A DNA stretch of 64,000 nucleotides, from assembly GCF_004353845.1 (NCBI RefSeq), contig NZ_CP037864.1, positions 2,170,001-2,234,000 of the forward strand, in the 5' to 3' direction. The DNA comes from Citrobacter arsenatis. Lineage in GTDB: Bacteria; Pseudomonadota; Gammaproteobacteria; Enterobacterales; Enterobacteriaceae. Below the pieces are notes generated by a model. That model was not told the DNA's origin. It ran no database searches and saw only the letters and a list, made by a program, of their open reading frames with translations. The position numbers were made by a program, and so were the translations under genes. Shown one piece after another: positions 51,644 to 60,439 of the stretch (positions within the stretch are counted from its first letter, which is position 1; each line of letters starts with the position of its first letter).

Positions 51644-52951
51644 TTACATACTGGCGTCCGGACCCCGTTCACCGCTGGCGACTGGGTTTTTCGGATTGCT
51701 GCTCCACTCGTACCAACCACCGTCGTAGACTGAGACGTTTTTCCAGCCCATTGCACGGGCATACATAAACGTTTCCGAAGCACGCCAGCCGGTGCCGCAG
51801 TAGAAAGAAACCTGCTGGTCTGGCGTGATATTCCACTGTTTCCACATGGCAGCAATATCATCCGCGCTGCGCATGGTGCCATCCGGATTATGGAAATCTT
51901 CCATGTGGGTGGAGTCGCTGCCCGCGTGGCCCCAACGTGCGCCTGCGATCTCGCCTTTTGGCTTAATGTAGCTATAGCCGCTGGTAGTACCGATAAATTC
52001 TGGCCATGAACGAATACTCACCAAAGACGCATCCTGGCGATGCAGCAGGCCGCGTGCTTGTTCCATATCCAGCATCAACTGCGGTTGGGCAGGGATGTTC
52101 ACACCGAAATCAGGTTCTGGTTTTACCGTTGGCGGAGTGCCGCGTTCGACCGGTAAACCTGAATTGGACCAGGTTTGCCAGCCGCCATCGAGCAGACGAA
52201 CATCTTTCACGCCTGCGTACAGCATAATTTGCGCCACCCGCGCGGCGGCATAGACATCGCGACCGTATAAAATCACCGTGGTGTCGTGGCGGATACCGTG
52301 TTTCGCCAGCATCGCTTTGAGCTGCGCGTCGGAAACTTTATTCCACAGCGGCTCGCTTTCGACTTCGTTGGTATCAATGTAGCCCGCTCCGGGGATATGA
52401 CTGAGCAGATACAGCTTCGGTGCGCCCCAGGCTGCTTCAATCACCTTCCAGTCACCGGTTGGTTTGGCGGTCACCTCTTTACCCTGCTGAAGATCGTGCA
52501 GCCACTGTGGATAAACCAATTGTTCGAAGTGCGGCAGACGTTGCAGGCGTTCAGGGTCTGCCAGCGCATCACTGAGGGTTGAAATATGGTTAAAGCCAAC
52601 TTTTTGCAGACGGGATTTGACGGCCTGCATGTCGCTATCGCTGCCATACAGCGCCACCGGCGCGTCGGCTTTCAGCTGATGTGACTTAACCCAGGCGCTG
52701 AGTTGTTCATCATTCATCTTGTCGAGCCAGGCGGCAGACAGGTTCAGTGCGGAAGGTTCGTGTCCTGAAGGACCGTTGAGCGATTGCGGCCAGCCGTTGT
52801 AAAAAGCGCTCTGACGGGTATCAATCGCCGCGCCTTGCTGTTGCTGTAACTGGTTGAGGGTGAGCGTCTGTGCTGTTTCAGCAGCCCAGGAGGAAGCGCA
52901 AGCGAGCCCTAAAGCCAGTGCCAGCGCGGTCATTTGAGAAACACGTTTCAT
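51644..52951 (-). CDS. ynjE: YnjE, exported thiosulfate sulfurtransferase
   Basis: Exported rhodanese of 435 residues with a signal peptide (1-23, ending 'SSWAA') and three rhodanese-like domains, as in E. coli YnjE. Only the last has the active cysteine, in 'VSFYCGTGWRASETFMY'. It transfers sulfane sulfur from thiosulfate or polysulfide in the periplasm. It is the last gene of the ynjBCDE operon, which suggests a sulfur- or thiol-related substrate for the transporter. Confidence 0.95.
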   Translation of the reverse strand: MKRVSQMTALALALGLACASSWAAETAQTLTLNQLQQQQGAAIDTRQSAFYNGWPQSLNGPSGHEPSALNLSAAWLDKMNDEQLSAWVKSHQLKADAPVALYGSDSDMQAVKSRLQKVGFNHISTLSDALADPERLQRLPHFEQLVYPQWLHDLQQGKEVTAKPTGDWKVIEAAWGAPKLYLLSHIPGAGYIDTNEVESEPLWNKVSDAQLKAMLAKHGIRHDTTVILYGRDVYAAARVAQIMLYAGVKDVRLLDGGWQTWSNSGLPVERGTPPTVKPEPDFGVNIPAQPQLMLDMEQARGLLHRQDASLVSIRSWPEFIGTTSGYSYIKPKGEIAGARWGHAGSDSTHMEDFHNPDGTMRSADDIAAMWKQWNITPDQQVSFYCGTGWRASETFMYARAMGWKNVSVYDGGWYEWSSNPKNPVASGERGPDASM

Positions 52952-53038
52952 CGAATAGCCCGACGTTGAAAAAAGAAGACGACATTCTGTGCCGCCAGTT
53001 TAGTAAAAACCTTGCGTTAACGCAGCATATCGCCATAT

Positions 53039-53671
53039 TTACGCCCAGTCTTCCATCTGCAATACACGGCCTGCGGGCGGAACATCCTGCGCGTCATGGG
53101 TCACCTGGACCACCGGTATACCCAGTTTACGGACTTCGGTGAAGACCCACTGGCGAAAGGTATCGCGCAGCGACGCATCCAGCCTGCTAAAGGGTTCATC
53201 GAGCAGCAGCGCCTGGGGTTGCGCCAGCAGCGCGCGAAGCAGGGCGACACGCGAGCGTTGCCCACCGGAGAGCGACGCCGGATCGCGCGAATAAAATCCT
53301 GCCAGGTCCGCGCGTGCGAGGGCGCTTTCCACCGCATGACGTCTGGCGGGACCCTGCAGGCTGGCGGGTAAGGCCAGCAGTAAATTCTGCCCAACGCTGA
53401 AATGGTCAAATAGCAGTGCATCCTGGAACAGGATGCCAATCTGGCGCTGCGCAGTAGGCAGGGTGTCAATACGCTGTTCGTTAAGCCACAGTTCGCCTGA
53501 TGCCTGAAACTGAGGAGACAGCGCCCCAACCATCCACGAAAGCAGTGAAGACTTCCCACTACCAGAAGGCCCCATGATAGTGACAATGTCACTTTTATTG
53601 ACCTGCAGATTAACGTCCTTCAGCAACGCCGTCGCGCCCTGATACAACGAAACGCCTCGTACGGTAAGCAT
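53039..53671 (-). CDS. ynjD: YnjD, ABC transporter ATP-binding protein
   Basis: ATPase of 210 residues for the ynjBCD importer. Walker A 'GPSGSGKSS' (about 36-44), signature 'LSGGQRSRV', Walker B 'ALLLDEPFSRLD' and switch 'VTHDAQDVPPAG' are intact. ATG 53671 overlaps the ynjC stop in a TAATG junction, so translation is coupled. The longer frame from 53758 lies inside ynjC and is not real. Confidence 0.94.
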   Translation of the reverse strand: MLTVRGVSLYQGATALLKDVNLQVNKSDIVTIMGPSGSGKSSLLSWMVGALSPQFQASGELWLNEQRIDTLPTAQRQIGILFQDALLFDHFSVGQNLLLALPASLQGPARRHAVESALARADLAGFYSRDPASLSGGQRSRVALLRALLAQPQALLLDEPFSRLDASLRDTFRQWVFTEVRKLGIPVVQVTHDAQDVPPAGRVLQMEDWA

Positions 53672-55206
53672 TAGCGGAGTCCTTGTCGAAAGCGGCCGAT
53701 CCACGCAGCGAGAAACGCCGTGAGTGCGAAAACTAACAGTGGTAACAGAAGCTGCCATAGCGCCTGGGTAGCCAGAATCGCGGTGCTACCGCCGCTGCTT
53801 AATGCTACCGCCTCGGTGGTCAGGGTGGGATAGCGTCCAGCGCCTAGCCACAGCGTCGGCATATACTGGGCAATACTGACTGAGAATCCTACCGCGAAGG
53901 CAATCAGCGCCGGGCGTACCAGCAGCGGGCATTTGACCAGCCAGAATATGCGGCCCCGTGTCCAGCCCAGCGTTTGTGCAATCAACATCAATCGCGGATC
54001 AATGCGTTGCCACGCCGGTTTGAGCACAAACAACATCCATGGCATCACCCACAGCAGGTGGCCCCAGACAATGGTCATCATCAGCCCATCCAGCCTCGTA
54101 TATAACGCCAGCAGATACTGTCCGGTCACCAGCGGCAGCGCAGGCAAAATGAGCGGTAGCCAGACCCAGCGGTGTCCGGTTTGCGGACCCCATTCCAGCC
54201 AGACAAAAAGTATCAGCAGCGCCAGCACGCTGGAAAGGAGCCCCAGTTGCAGACTGTTGCTGAGCGCCTCGTCGTTTAGCGAAGAATAGTTGGCGAAAAG
54301 CGCCAGTACCAACGCACATACCACACCGCTCAGGGGCAAAAGTTGTACCAGCGGGCGTGCGATTGTCGCGGATGAAAAATGCAGGCGTTCCCCGTTTACA
54401 GCCGGAATAGTACGTCGCCAGATGTGCCAGAACAGATAACCCACCAGCGCGGTAATGAGGAGCAACAACACCAGCAGCAGACTGGCGAGCGCACCTTTAG
54501 CCTGTTGTTCGACGTCGCCCTGGCTGAGCCATTGCCAGCTCAACACGGCAAGCGTTGGCGGATTGCCGGGGCCAAGAACGATTGCCACATCAACAACGGA
54601 GAGTGACCAGGCGACAATCGCCAGCATGGCTTTGCCCAACGCCGGGGCGATAGCAGGCAGTACCAGCCACTTCAGGCATTGCAGTCGGCTGTAACCCAGT
54701 GAATCCAGCACGATTACCTGCTGCGAAAGTTGTTTTTCACTCAGCAGAGCTGAAAGGATCCATAACAAAAAGGCGCTCTCTTTCACCGCCAGCGTCACGC
54801 CAAGCCCAATGCCGTAGCGGTCCGGCTGGGGGCTGAGGAACGCTAGCCATTGCCAGAGCAGGCCGCCTTCGGCAAAAAACAACAGCACGCTGGTGGCGAA
54901 GGCTACGTGCGGAATTGCCAGCAGCCATGGAAGACGCATAGACAGACGCACCCAGCCTGCGCCCGGCCACAAGGCGAGGATTGCCAGCAGCGCGATGAGC
55001 AGTGCACCGCCAGCCGCGAGGCCTACGGAAACCAGCGTTGCCAGTAACGCCTGCGGGAGTTGAGGATCGGTAAATAGCGCCAGCCAGTGTGTGGGGCTAA
55101 GCGCCGGTGTTACCAGAGACAATGCCGCTGGCGCCAGCGGCAGATAAACTGCCGCCATGATGGCCCAGAGTAGCAGAATTAATGCGTACCGTAGCGGCGT
55201 AGCCAT
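53671..55206 (-). CDS. ynjC: YnjC, fused ABC transporter permease
   Basis: Inner-membrane permease of 511 residues with about 12 hydrophobic segments, made of two permease domains in one chain as in iron- and thiamine-type importers. The coupling motifs are 'LDSLGYSRLQCLKWLVLPAI' in the first half and 'AQTLGWTRGRIFWLVKCPLL' in the second. It overlaps ynjB by 28 bases and ynjD by one base. The ligand is unknown. Confidence 0.94.
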   Translation of the reverse strand: MATPLRYALILLLWAIMAAVYLPLAPAALSLVTPALSPTHWLALFTDPQLPQALLATLVSVGLAAGGALLIALLAILALWPGAGWVRLSMRLPWLLAIPHVAFATSVLLFFAEGGLLWQWLAFLSPQPDRYGIGLGVTLAVKESAFLLWILSALLSEKQLSQQVIVLDSLGYSRLQCLKWLVLPAIAPALGKAMLAIVAWSLSVVDVAIVLGPGNPPTLAVLSWQWLSQGDVEQQAKGALASLLLVLLLLITALVGYLFWHIWRRTIPAVNGERLHFSSATIARPLVQLLPLSGVVCALVLALFANYSSLNDEALSNSLQLGLLSSVLALLILFVWLEWGPQTGHRWVWLPLILPALPLVTGQYLLALYTRLDGLMMTIVWGHLLWVMPWMLFVLKPAWQRIDPRLMLIAQTLGWTRGRIFWLVKCPLLVRPALIAFAVGFSVSIAQYMPTLWLGAGRYPTLTTEAVALSSGGSTAILATQALWQLLLPLLVFALTAFLAAWIGRFRQGLR

Positions 55207-56348
55207 TCTTGTTCCAGAGCGTTTACCCAGGCTGCATGCGGTTCCGGCAGCACGGCAGGGAGTCCTTGTGGGATCCGTGCCAGTAGCGCATTACGCTGTT
55301 CGTCAGGCAATTTTTGTGGATCAAGCACCGAGGGATCTCCCCAGACAGTCGGGTCAGCTTTACGCAGTTGCGCTTGGGGCGAAAGCAGGAAGTTTGCCAC
55401 GACTTTCGCTCCGGCGCTGGCACGCGCATTCGCCGGAATGGTGACAAAATGCACGTTGCCGAGCATGCCCTGTGAGAAACCAAAACTATAGCTGCTTTTG
55501 GGCAACTCACCGCTGGCCACTTTTTGCTGCGCGTGGGCAGGGTTAAAGGTCAATGATAAACGCAGTACGCCACTATTAAGCAGCGCATCCATTCGCGCAG
55601 GCGTGGGCGGAAAGTCTTTGCCTTCGCGCCACAAAGCAGGATGCAACGCATCAAGATAGTGCCATAACGGGGCGGTAACATCGGCGAAGGTGGTTGCATC
55701 GGGAGCGATTTTCAGTGCTTGCGGTTTGGTGGTGAGCGATATTAACAACTGCTCAAGAAACGCTGTTCCGGTAAAATCTGGCGGGCGTGGATAGCTCACC
55801 GTGCCAGGGTGCGCCTGGGCAAACTCAAGCAGTGCCTGCGGAGATAGCGGCGGTTGCGCGGTGAGATCGCGCCGCGCAATAAACGTTAGCTGTGCGCCGC
55901 CCCACGGTGATTCAGCCCCCTCCGTTGGAACGGAGAAATCTTCGGTCACCGGTTTTTGGGTATCAACATAGCGCCAGTTCGGCAGCGTTTGCGCCCACTG
56001 AGTTTGCAGCAGCCCGGCTTCTTTCAGCGTGCGGAAGTTTTCGCCATTCACCCACAGTAAATCGACAGCGCCGCCGGTTTTTCGCCCGGAGGCCGCTTCC
56101 GTCTGGATACGTTTTACGGCGTCGGCGGCATCCGCCAGGCGTACGATTTTCAGGTTAATGGCGTAGTGCGTTTTCATCTCACCGCTAACCCAGTCGAGAT
56201 ACTGGTTAACTGCATTGTCGCCACCCCAGGCGTTGAACCACACCGTCTGACCGCGGGCGTCATTTTTGATTTGCTGCCAGCTGGCGTCCTGGGCAAACGT
56301 CGCCAGCGGACAGAGCAATAAACTCAGGCACAATAAGCAGTAACGCAT
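55179..56348 (-). CDS. ynjB: YnjB, ABC transporter substrate-binding protein
   Basis: Exported binding protein of 389 residues with a signal peptide (1-19, 'LLLCPLATFAQD'). It belongs to the bacterial extracellular solute-binding family 1/6 group. The region 'GQTVWFNAWGGDNAVNQYLDW' is the start of lobe I. With YnjC and YnjD it makes a complete importer; with the secreted rhodanese YnjE downstream, a sulfur-containing ligand is possible but not shown. Confidence 0.93.
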   Translation of the reverse strand: MRYCLLCLSLLLCPLATFAQDASWQQIKNDARGQTVWFNAWGGDNAVNQYLDWVSGEMKTHYAINLKIVRLADAADAVKRIQTEAASGRKTGGAVDLLWVNGENFRTLKEAGLLQTQWAQTLPNWRYVDTQKPVTEDFSVPTEGAESPWGGAQLTFIARRDLTAQPPLSPQALLEFAQAHPGTVSYPRPPDFTGTAFLEQLLISLTTKPQALKIAPDATTFADVTAPLWHYLDALHPALWREGKDFPPTPARMDALLNSGVLRLSLTFNPAHAQQKVASGELPKSSYSFGFSQGMLGNVHFVTIPANARASAGAKVVANFLLSPQAQLRKADPTVWGDPSVLDPQKLPDEQRNALLARIPQGLPAVLPEPHAAWVNALEQEWLRRYGTH

Positions 56349-56380
56349 AATATCTCCATTGCTAGAAATGGGGGAAAGTC

Positions 56381-57082
56381 TCAGCTTTTTTTCTGTTGAT
56401 GCTCAAGATAAAGGCTTCTCGCTACGGATATCGCCACACTCAGGGCGAACAGAACGAACAGGCCGGTCACAAACCAAAATGTGCCGCCGGTTAACAGGCT
56501 ACCCGCCCATGAATAGACGATAGTGGCGGGTAATTGTCCAATGCCGGTGGCAATAAAAAAATGGCGAAAACGGATCGAGGTTAGTCCTGCTGCATAACTT
56601 ACCGGGTCGAAGGGAACAAAAGGTAACAGGCGACAGACCAGAATTGTATGCTTGCCATAGCGCTCGAAAAAAGCGTCCATGTGGTTCAGCACCGTTTTTC
56701 CGGTCAGTTTTTCCACTGCGCCGCGACCTAAAATACGGGCAATAAAAAAGCACAGCGCCGCACCTGCCATTGCGCTGCTCCAGGACAGTACGCCGCCCCA
56801 AAATGCGCCAAACAGCGAGGCATTGGCAAACGTAATAACAAAGGCGGGAAGCGGCGCGACGATGGCCTGCAGGATCATCAGGAAGAACGACACCACCGCG
56901 GCCTGGGTTCCGTAAGAACGAATGAAATTCTCAACAGCATGCTGATCGATCGTGGTAAATGCCGCCAGGCTGCCGTGGAGAAAGTCGCTCACGCCTGGTA
57001 TCCACGCCCATGCGATTAGCGCGAGCAGCAGCAGGGCGAGCAAGCTTACCCGGTAATAGCGTGTCAGTTGCGATTTATTCAT
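56381..57082 (-). CDS. ydjZ: YdjZ, TVP38/TMEM64 (DedA-like) membrane protein
   Basis: Integral membrane protein of 233 residues with five to six hydrophobic segments. The family motifs 'FANASLFGAFWGGVLSW' and 'LLPFVPFDPVSYAAGLTSIRF' (with the charged/proline loop of the SNARE-associated/DedA fold) are present. The family is thought to move lipids or ions across the membrane. ATG 57082 overlaps the ydjX stop (ATGA); ATG 57091 is also possible. ydjY, which separates ydjX and ydjZ in K-12, is absent. Confidence 0.9.
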   Translation of the reverse strand: MNKSQLTRYYRVSLLALLLLALIAWAWIPGVSDFLHGSLAAFTTIDQHAVENFIRSYGTQAAVVSFFLMILQAIVAPLPAFVITFANASLFGAFWGGVLSWSSAMAGAALCFFIARILGRGAVEKLTGKTVLNHMDAFFERYGKHTILVCRLLPFVPFDPVSYAAGLTSIRFRHFFIATGIGQLPATIVYSWAGSLLTGGTFWFVTGLFVLFALSVAISVARSLYLEHQQKKS

Positions 57083-57796
57083 TTTGAACATTTACCTGCG
57101 CACTCATGACGAGACGACGGATCAACATGCTTAAACCGGGCCCAGGCTTTGGCGGCCTGGACGAGCATAAACAGCGCTAGCCCCGCAATGCTGAGCTTAG
57201 CGATAAATGTCCAGCTAATCCCTTCGCTGGCCAGTTCGTGCGACATCAGCGTATAGATAAAGATGCCGGGCAAGGTGGTTACCGCAGATATCACGGTAAA
57301 TGACCAGAACGGAATCGCCGTCAGCCCATAGGCGTAATTTTGCAAATTGTAGGGGAACAGCGGCACGAGCCGGGTCAGGATCAGAAAGTCTATTCCGCTA
57401 TGGGCAATGCCTTTTTCGATAGCCTGAAACGTCGCTGTGTGCCCAACGTATTTTTGCAGCAGATCCCGACCAAGCCAGCGAGCCAGCAAAAACGACAGCG
57501 CCGAGGCAACGGTTGCCGCCACTAACGAGATGAGCGTACCTGTCACCGGGCCAAACAGCACCCCACCGACGATCACCAGAATACTGCCAGGGATAAGGCA
57601 CAGCGCAGCAACAATAAACAGCAGGATATAAAGCGTATAGCCAAACATACCGCTTTGGCGGATGACATCTTGTAAATGATGGAAATTGGTTATCAGGTCG
57701 GTCAGACCATAATGATGGAAAACTCCCGCCAGAATGCAGAATAATACCGTGACAATTAGCAGCCGGTATTCTGCTTTATGCGAACTTCTTTTTCAT
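57079..57796 (-). pseudogene. ydjX: ydjX, TVP38/TMEM64 membrane protein gene with a frameshift near the start
   Basis: The main frame encodes a DedA-like membrane protein from 57648 to 57079 (189 residues, 'PGSILVIVGGVLFGPVTGTL', 'LVPLFPYNLQNYAYGLT'). The frame stays open further upstream with sequence homologous to the first 50 residues of E. coli YdjX ('YGLTDLITNFHHLQDVIRQSG'), but no start codon lies in it. The good start (ATG 57796, AGGAG seven bases before it) reads only MKKKFA then stop. Removing one A from the A5 run (57789-57793) restores one frame of 238 residues, close to the 236 of E. coli. It is therefore a frameshifted gene, a phase-variable start, or a sequencing error. ydjZ overlaps its stop. 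Confidence 0.65.
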
Positions 57797-57926
57797 GGGG
57801 GTTCTCCTGTAAAACCGAGTGCAATGCAGCATTTTCGTCAGCGAAAAGAGCGCGCGAAGATATAATAAATTCCCGGCCGTAACAATGTATTACCGTCGCT
57901 TTATTGATTTTGCACAGAATAAACAG

Positions 57927-57951
57927 ACTCTCCAGGCCGGGCCCGGAGAGT
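57927..57951 (-). terminator. probable terminator after xthA
   Basis: Stem ACTCTCC / GGAGAGT around an 11-base GC-rich loop (with an inner GGCC-GGGCC pairing) after the xthA stop; the minus-strand tail is CTGTTTATT. Confidence 0.6.
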
Positions 57952-57967
57952 GAAAAGACGCAGAAGG

Positions 57968-58774
57968 TCAGACGCGGAATTTAGCCCATACAGGCGCATG
58001 ATCGGACGGTTTTTCCATGCTGCGAATTTCATAGTCGATGCCGGTTTCTTCGCAGCGCTCCGCCAGTGGGGTGCTCGCCAGCAGCAGATCGATACGCAGG
58101 CCACGGTTATCGTCAAAGCCTTTTGAGCGGTAATCAAACCACGAGAACTGGTCGTTCTTTTCAGGATAAGCGTGGCGATAGGTATCTACCAGACCCCAGC
58201 CCAGCAGGCGTTCCATCCACTCGCGCTCTTCCGGCAGGAAGGAACATTTACCGGTACGCAGCCAGCGTTTACGGTTCTCTTCACCGATGCCAATATCGAG
58301 GTCGGTTGGGCTGATATTCATATCGCCCATAATCAGCACAGGATTATCGCGTTTCAGTTCAGTCTCCAGATAATTTTGCAGATTCTGATAAAACGCGGCT
58401 TTGGCCGGGAATTTCGTTTCGTGGTCGCGGCTTTCGCCCTGCGGGAAATAGCCGTTGATCACCGTGATGCTGCCCAGCGGGGACGGAATTTCCGCCATGA
58501 TGATACGACGCTGTGCTTCTTCGCCATCGCCAGGGAAGCCACGACGCACCGCGATCGGCGTTTCTTTCGTTAACAGCGCCACGCCGTAATGACCTTTCTG
58601 ACCGTGATAAAAGACGTTGTAACCGAGCTTGGCTACCTCTTCAAGAGGGAACATATCGTCGTGGACTTTTGTCTCCTGTAAGCCAATAACATCCGGTTGG
58701 TGTTTTTCGACAATGGCTGCCAGTTGATGGGGACGGGCGCGCAGGCCGTTGATATTAAAAGAGACAAATTTCAT
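57968..58774 (-). CDS. xthA: exonuclease III
   Basis: DNA repair enzyme of 268 residues, an AP endonuclease and 3'-5' exonuclease. The start 'MKFVSFNINGLRARPHQL' has the metal-site asparagine, 'IGLQETKV' the catalytic glutamate, 'MGDMNISPTDLDIG' the Asp/Asn pair, and 'SDHAPVWAKF' the catalytic histidine. ATG 58774 matches E. coli; the longer frame from 58849 does not. Confidence 0.97.
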   Translation of the reverse strand: MKFVSFNINGLRARPHQLAAIVEKHQPDVIGLQETKVHDDMFPLEEVAKLGYNVFYHGQKGHYGVALLTKETPIAVRRGFPGDGEEAQRRIIMAEIPSPLGSITVINGYFPQGESRDHETKFPAKAAFYQNLQNYLETELKRDNPVLIMGDMNISPTDLDIGIGEENRKRWLRTGKCSFLPEEREWMERLLGWGLVDTYRHAYPEKNDQFSWFDYRSKGFDDNRGLRIDLLLASTPLAERCEETGIDYEIRSMEKPSDHAPVWAKFRV

Positions 58775-58896
58775 AGTCGCTGCCACTTTGCAAGATGAAT
58801 AGTGCAAGGATGGTAGCAGAATTTCCGCAGGCTGACTGCTTCTTGTCACCTGATTCCAACAATGATTGCTAATGGCGTTAACGATGGAGCAAAAAC

Positions 58897-58913
58897 TGCA
58901 CCGTTTTGGCGCG
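58897..58913 (+). promoter_or_regulatory. candidate NtrC binding site upstream of astC
   Basis: TGCACCGTTTTGGCGCG matches the NtrC pattern TGCACC-N5-GGTGCA at the TGCACC half and partly at the other. It lies about 220 bases upstream of the -24 element, an enhancer position. The region from 58775 to 59218 contains no gene. TGAAT-type half sites at about 59060 may be ArgR boxes. Confidence 0.55.
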
Positions 58914-59131
58914 AAGCGCGTCAGAATAGGGCAATAATTTCCGATAAATTTTGTATACGATCACAATTCCAGAATTATATTTGGCGACTGAATAAAACTG
59001 CGTTTTTTCCTCTGTTTAGTCACCTTGTGCGCAAACATATTCACTTTATATGCACATGCAGTGAATATCGTCCCGATGTAACTTCTTGATATTCCGTTAT
59101 TGACCTTCGTTTATGCACTTTTTTCGCTGGC

Positions 59132-59147
59132 TGGCACGAACCCTGCA
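59132..59147 (+). promoter_or_regulatory. sigma-54 promoter of the ast operon
   Basis: TGGCACGAACCCTGCA matches TGGCAC-N5-TTGCA with one mismatch and exact spacing. Transcription would start near 59158, about 60 bases before astC. E. coli astC is known to be transcribed by sigma-54 RNA polymerase under NtrC. Confidence 0.88.
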
Positions 59148-59218
59148 ATCTACATTTACACCGCAAACACTATATTTATTAACATATAAATAACCTTTTA
59201 TTTACCGTTGAGGTCGCT

Positions 59219-60439
59219 ATGTCTCTGTCAATTACGCGTGAAAATTTTGATGAATGGATGATGCCCGTATACGCTCCGGCCCCTTTTATTCCGGTGCGGG
59301 GCGAAGGTTCACGTCTGTGGGACCAGCAGGGTAAAGAGTATATCGATTTCGCGGGAGGCATTGCGGTTAACGCGCTGGGTCACGCCCACCCGGCATTGCG
59401 TGAGGCATTAAACGACCAGGCGAGCAAATTCTGGCATACGGGAAATGGCTACACCAACGAGCCGGTGCTGCGTCTGGCGAAAAAGCTGATTGACGCCACC
59501 TTCGCCGAGCGCATTTTCTTCTGTAACTCTGGCGCAGAAGCCAATGAGGCGGCATTAAAACTGGCGCGTAAATACGCCCACGATCGTTTTGGCAGCCAGA
59601 AGAGCGGCATTGTGGCGTTTAAAAATGCTTTCCATGGCCGCACGCTGTTTACCGTCAGCGCCGGGGGACAGCCCGCCTATTCACAGGATTTTGCACCGCT
59701 GCCACCGGATATCCGCCATGCCGTGTTTAACGATCTCGACTCTGCCGGCCAACTGATTGATGACACCACCTGTGCGGTTATCGTGGAGCCGGTGCAGGGG
59801 GAAGGCGGCGTGGTGCCGGCAACAAACGCCTTTTTGCAGGGACTGCGTGAGTTATGCGATCGCCATAATGCGTTGCTGATTTTTGATGAAGTTCAGACCG
59901 GCGTTGGCCGTACCGGAGAACTGTATGCCTATATGCACTACGGTGTTACGCCCGATCTGCTGACGACAGCAAAAGCGCTGGGCGGCGGTTTCCCCATCGG
60001 CGCACTGCTGGCGACAGAACGTTGCGCCAGCGTGATGACGGTCGGTACGCACGGTACGACATACGGCGGAAATCCGCTGGCCACGGCGGTGGCGGGCAAA
60101 CTGCTGGACATTGTTAACACGGCGGAAGTGCTTAACGGAGTGAAACAGCGCCATGACTGGTTTGTGGAGCGTATTAACGCCATTAACGAACGTTTTGGAC
60201 TGCTTAGTGAAATTCGAGGACTCGGACTGCTGATCGGTTGCGTGCTGAACGCGGAATTTGCCGGGAAAGCAAAACTTATCTCGCAAGAAGCGGCTGTTGC
60301 CGGGGTGATGGTACTGATTGCTGGCGCTAACGTGGTGCGTTTTGCGCCAGCGTTAAACGTCAGCGAAGAAGAAATCGCTACGGGACTGGATCGCTTTGCG
60401 CTGGCCTGCGAACGCATTAAAGCAGGAGGTTCATCATGA
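59219..60439 (+). CDS. astC: succinylornithine transaminase AstC
   Basis: PLP enzyme of 406 residues, third step of the arginine succinyltransferase pathway (succinylornithine + 2-oxoglutarate to succinylglutamate semialdehyde + glutamate). The PLP lysine is in 'LLTTAKALGGGFPIGALLA', the cofactor aspartate in 'LLIFDEVQTGVGRTG', and phosphate contacts in 'FCNSGAEANEAALKLAR'. It is the first gene of the astCADB(E) operon and overlaps astA by four bases. Confidence 0.96.
   Translation: MSLSITRENFDEWMMPVYAPAPFIPVRGEGSRLWDQQGKEYIDFAGGIAVNALGHAHPALREALNDQASKFWHTGNGYTNEPVLRLAKKLIDATFAERIFFCNSGAEANEAALKLARKYAHDRFGSQKSGIVAFKNAFHGRTLFTVSAGGQPAYSQDFAPLPPDIRHAVFNDLDSAGQLIDDTTCAVIVEPVQGEGGVVPATNAFLQGLRELCDRHNALLIFDEVQTGVGRTGELYAYMHYGVTPDLLTTAKALGGGFPIGALLATERCASVMTVGTHGTTYGGNPLATAVAGKLLDIVNTAEVLNGVKQRHDWFVERINAINERFGLLSEIRGLGLLIGCVLNAEFAGKAKLISQEAAVAGVMVLIAGANVVRFAPALNVSEEEIATGLDRFALACERIKAGGSS

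Noticed and set aside
53671..53758. Upstream extension of ynjD to 239 residues
   Set aside because: The extension lies inside ynjC and does not match the family; the TAATG junction gives the natural start.
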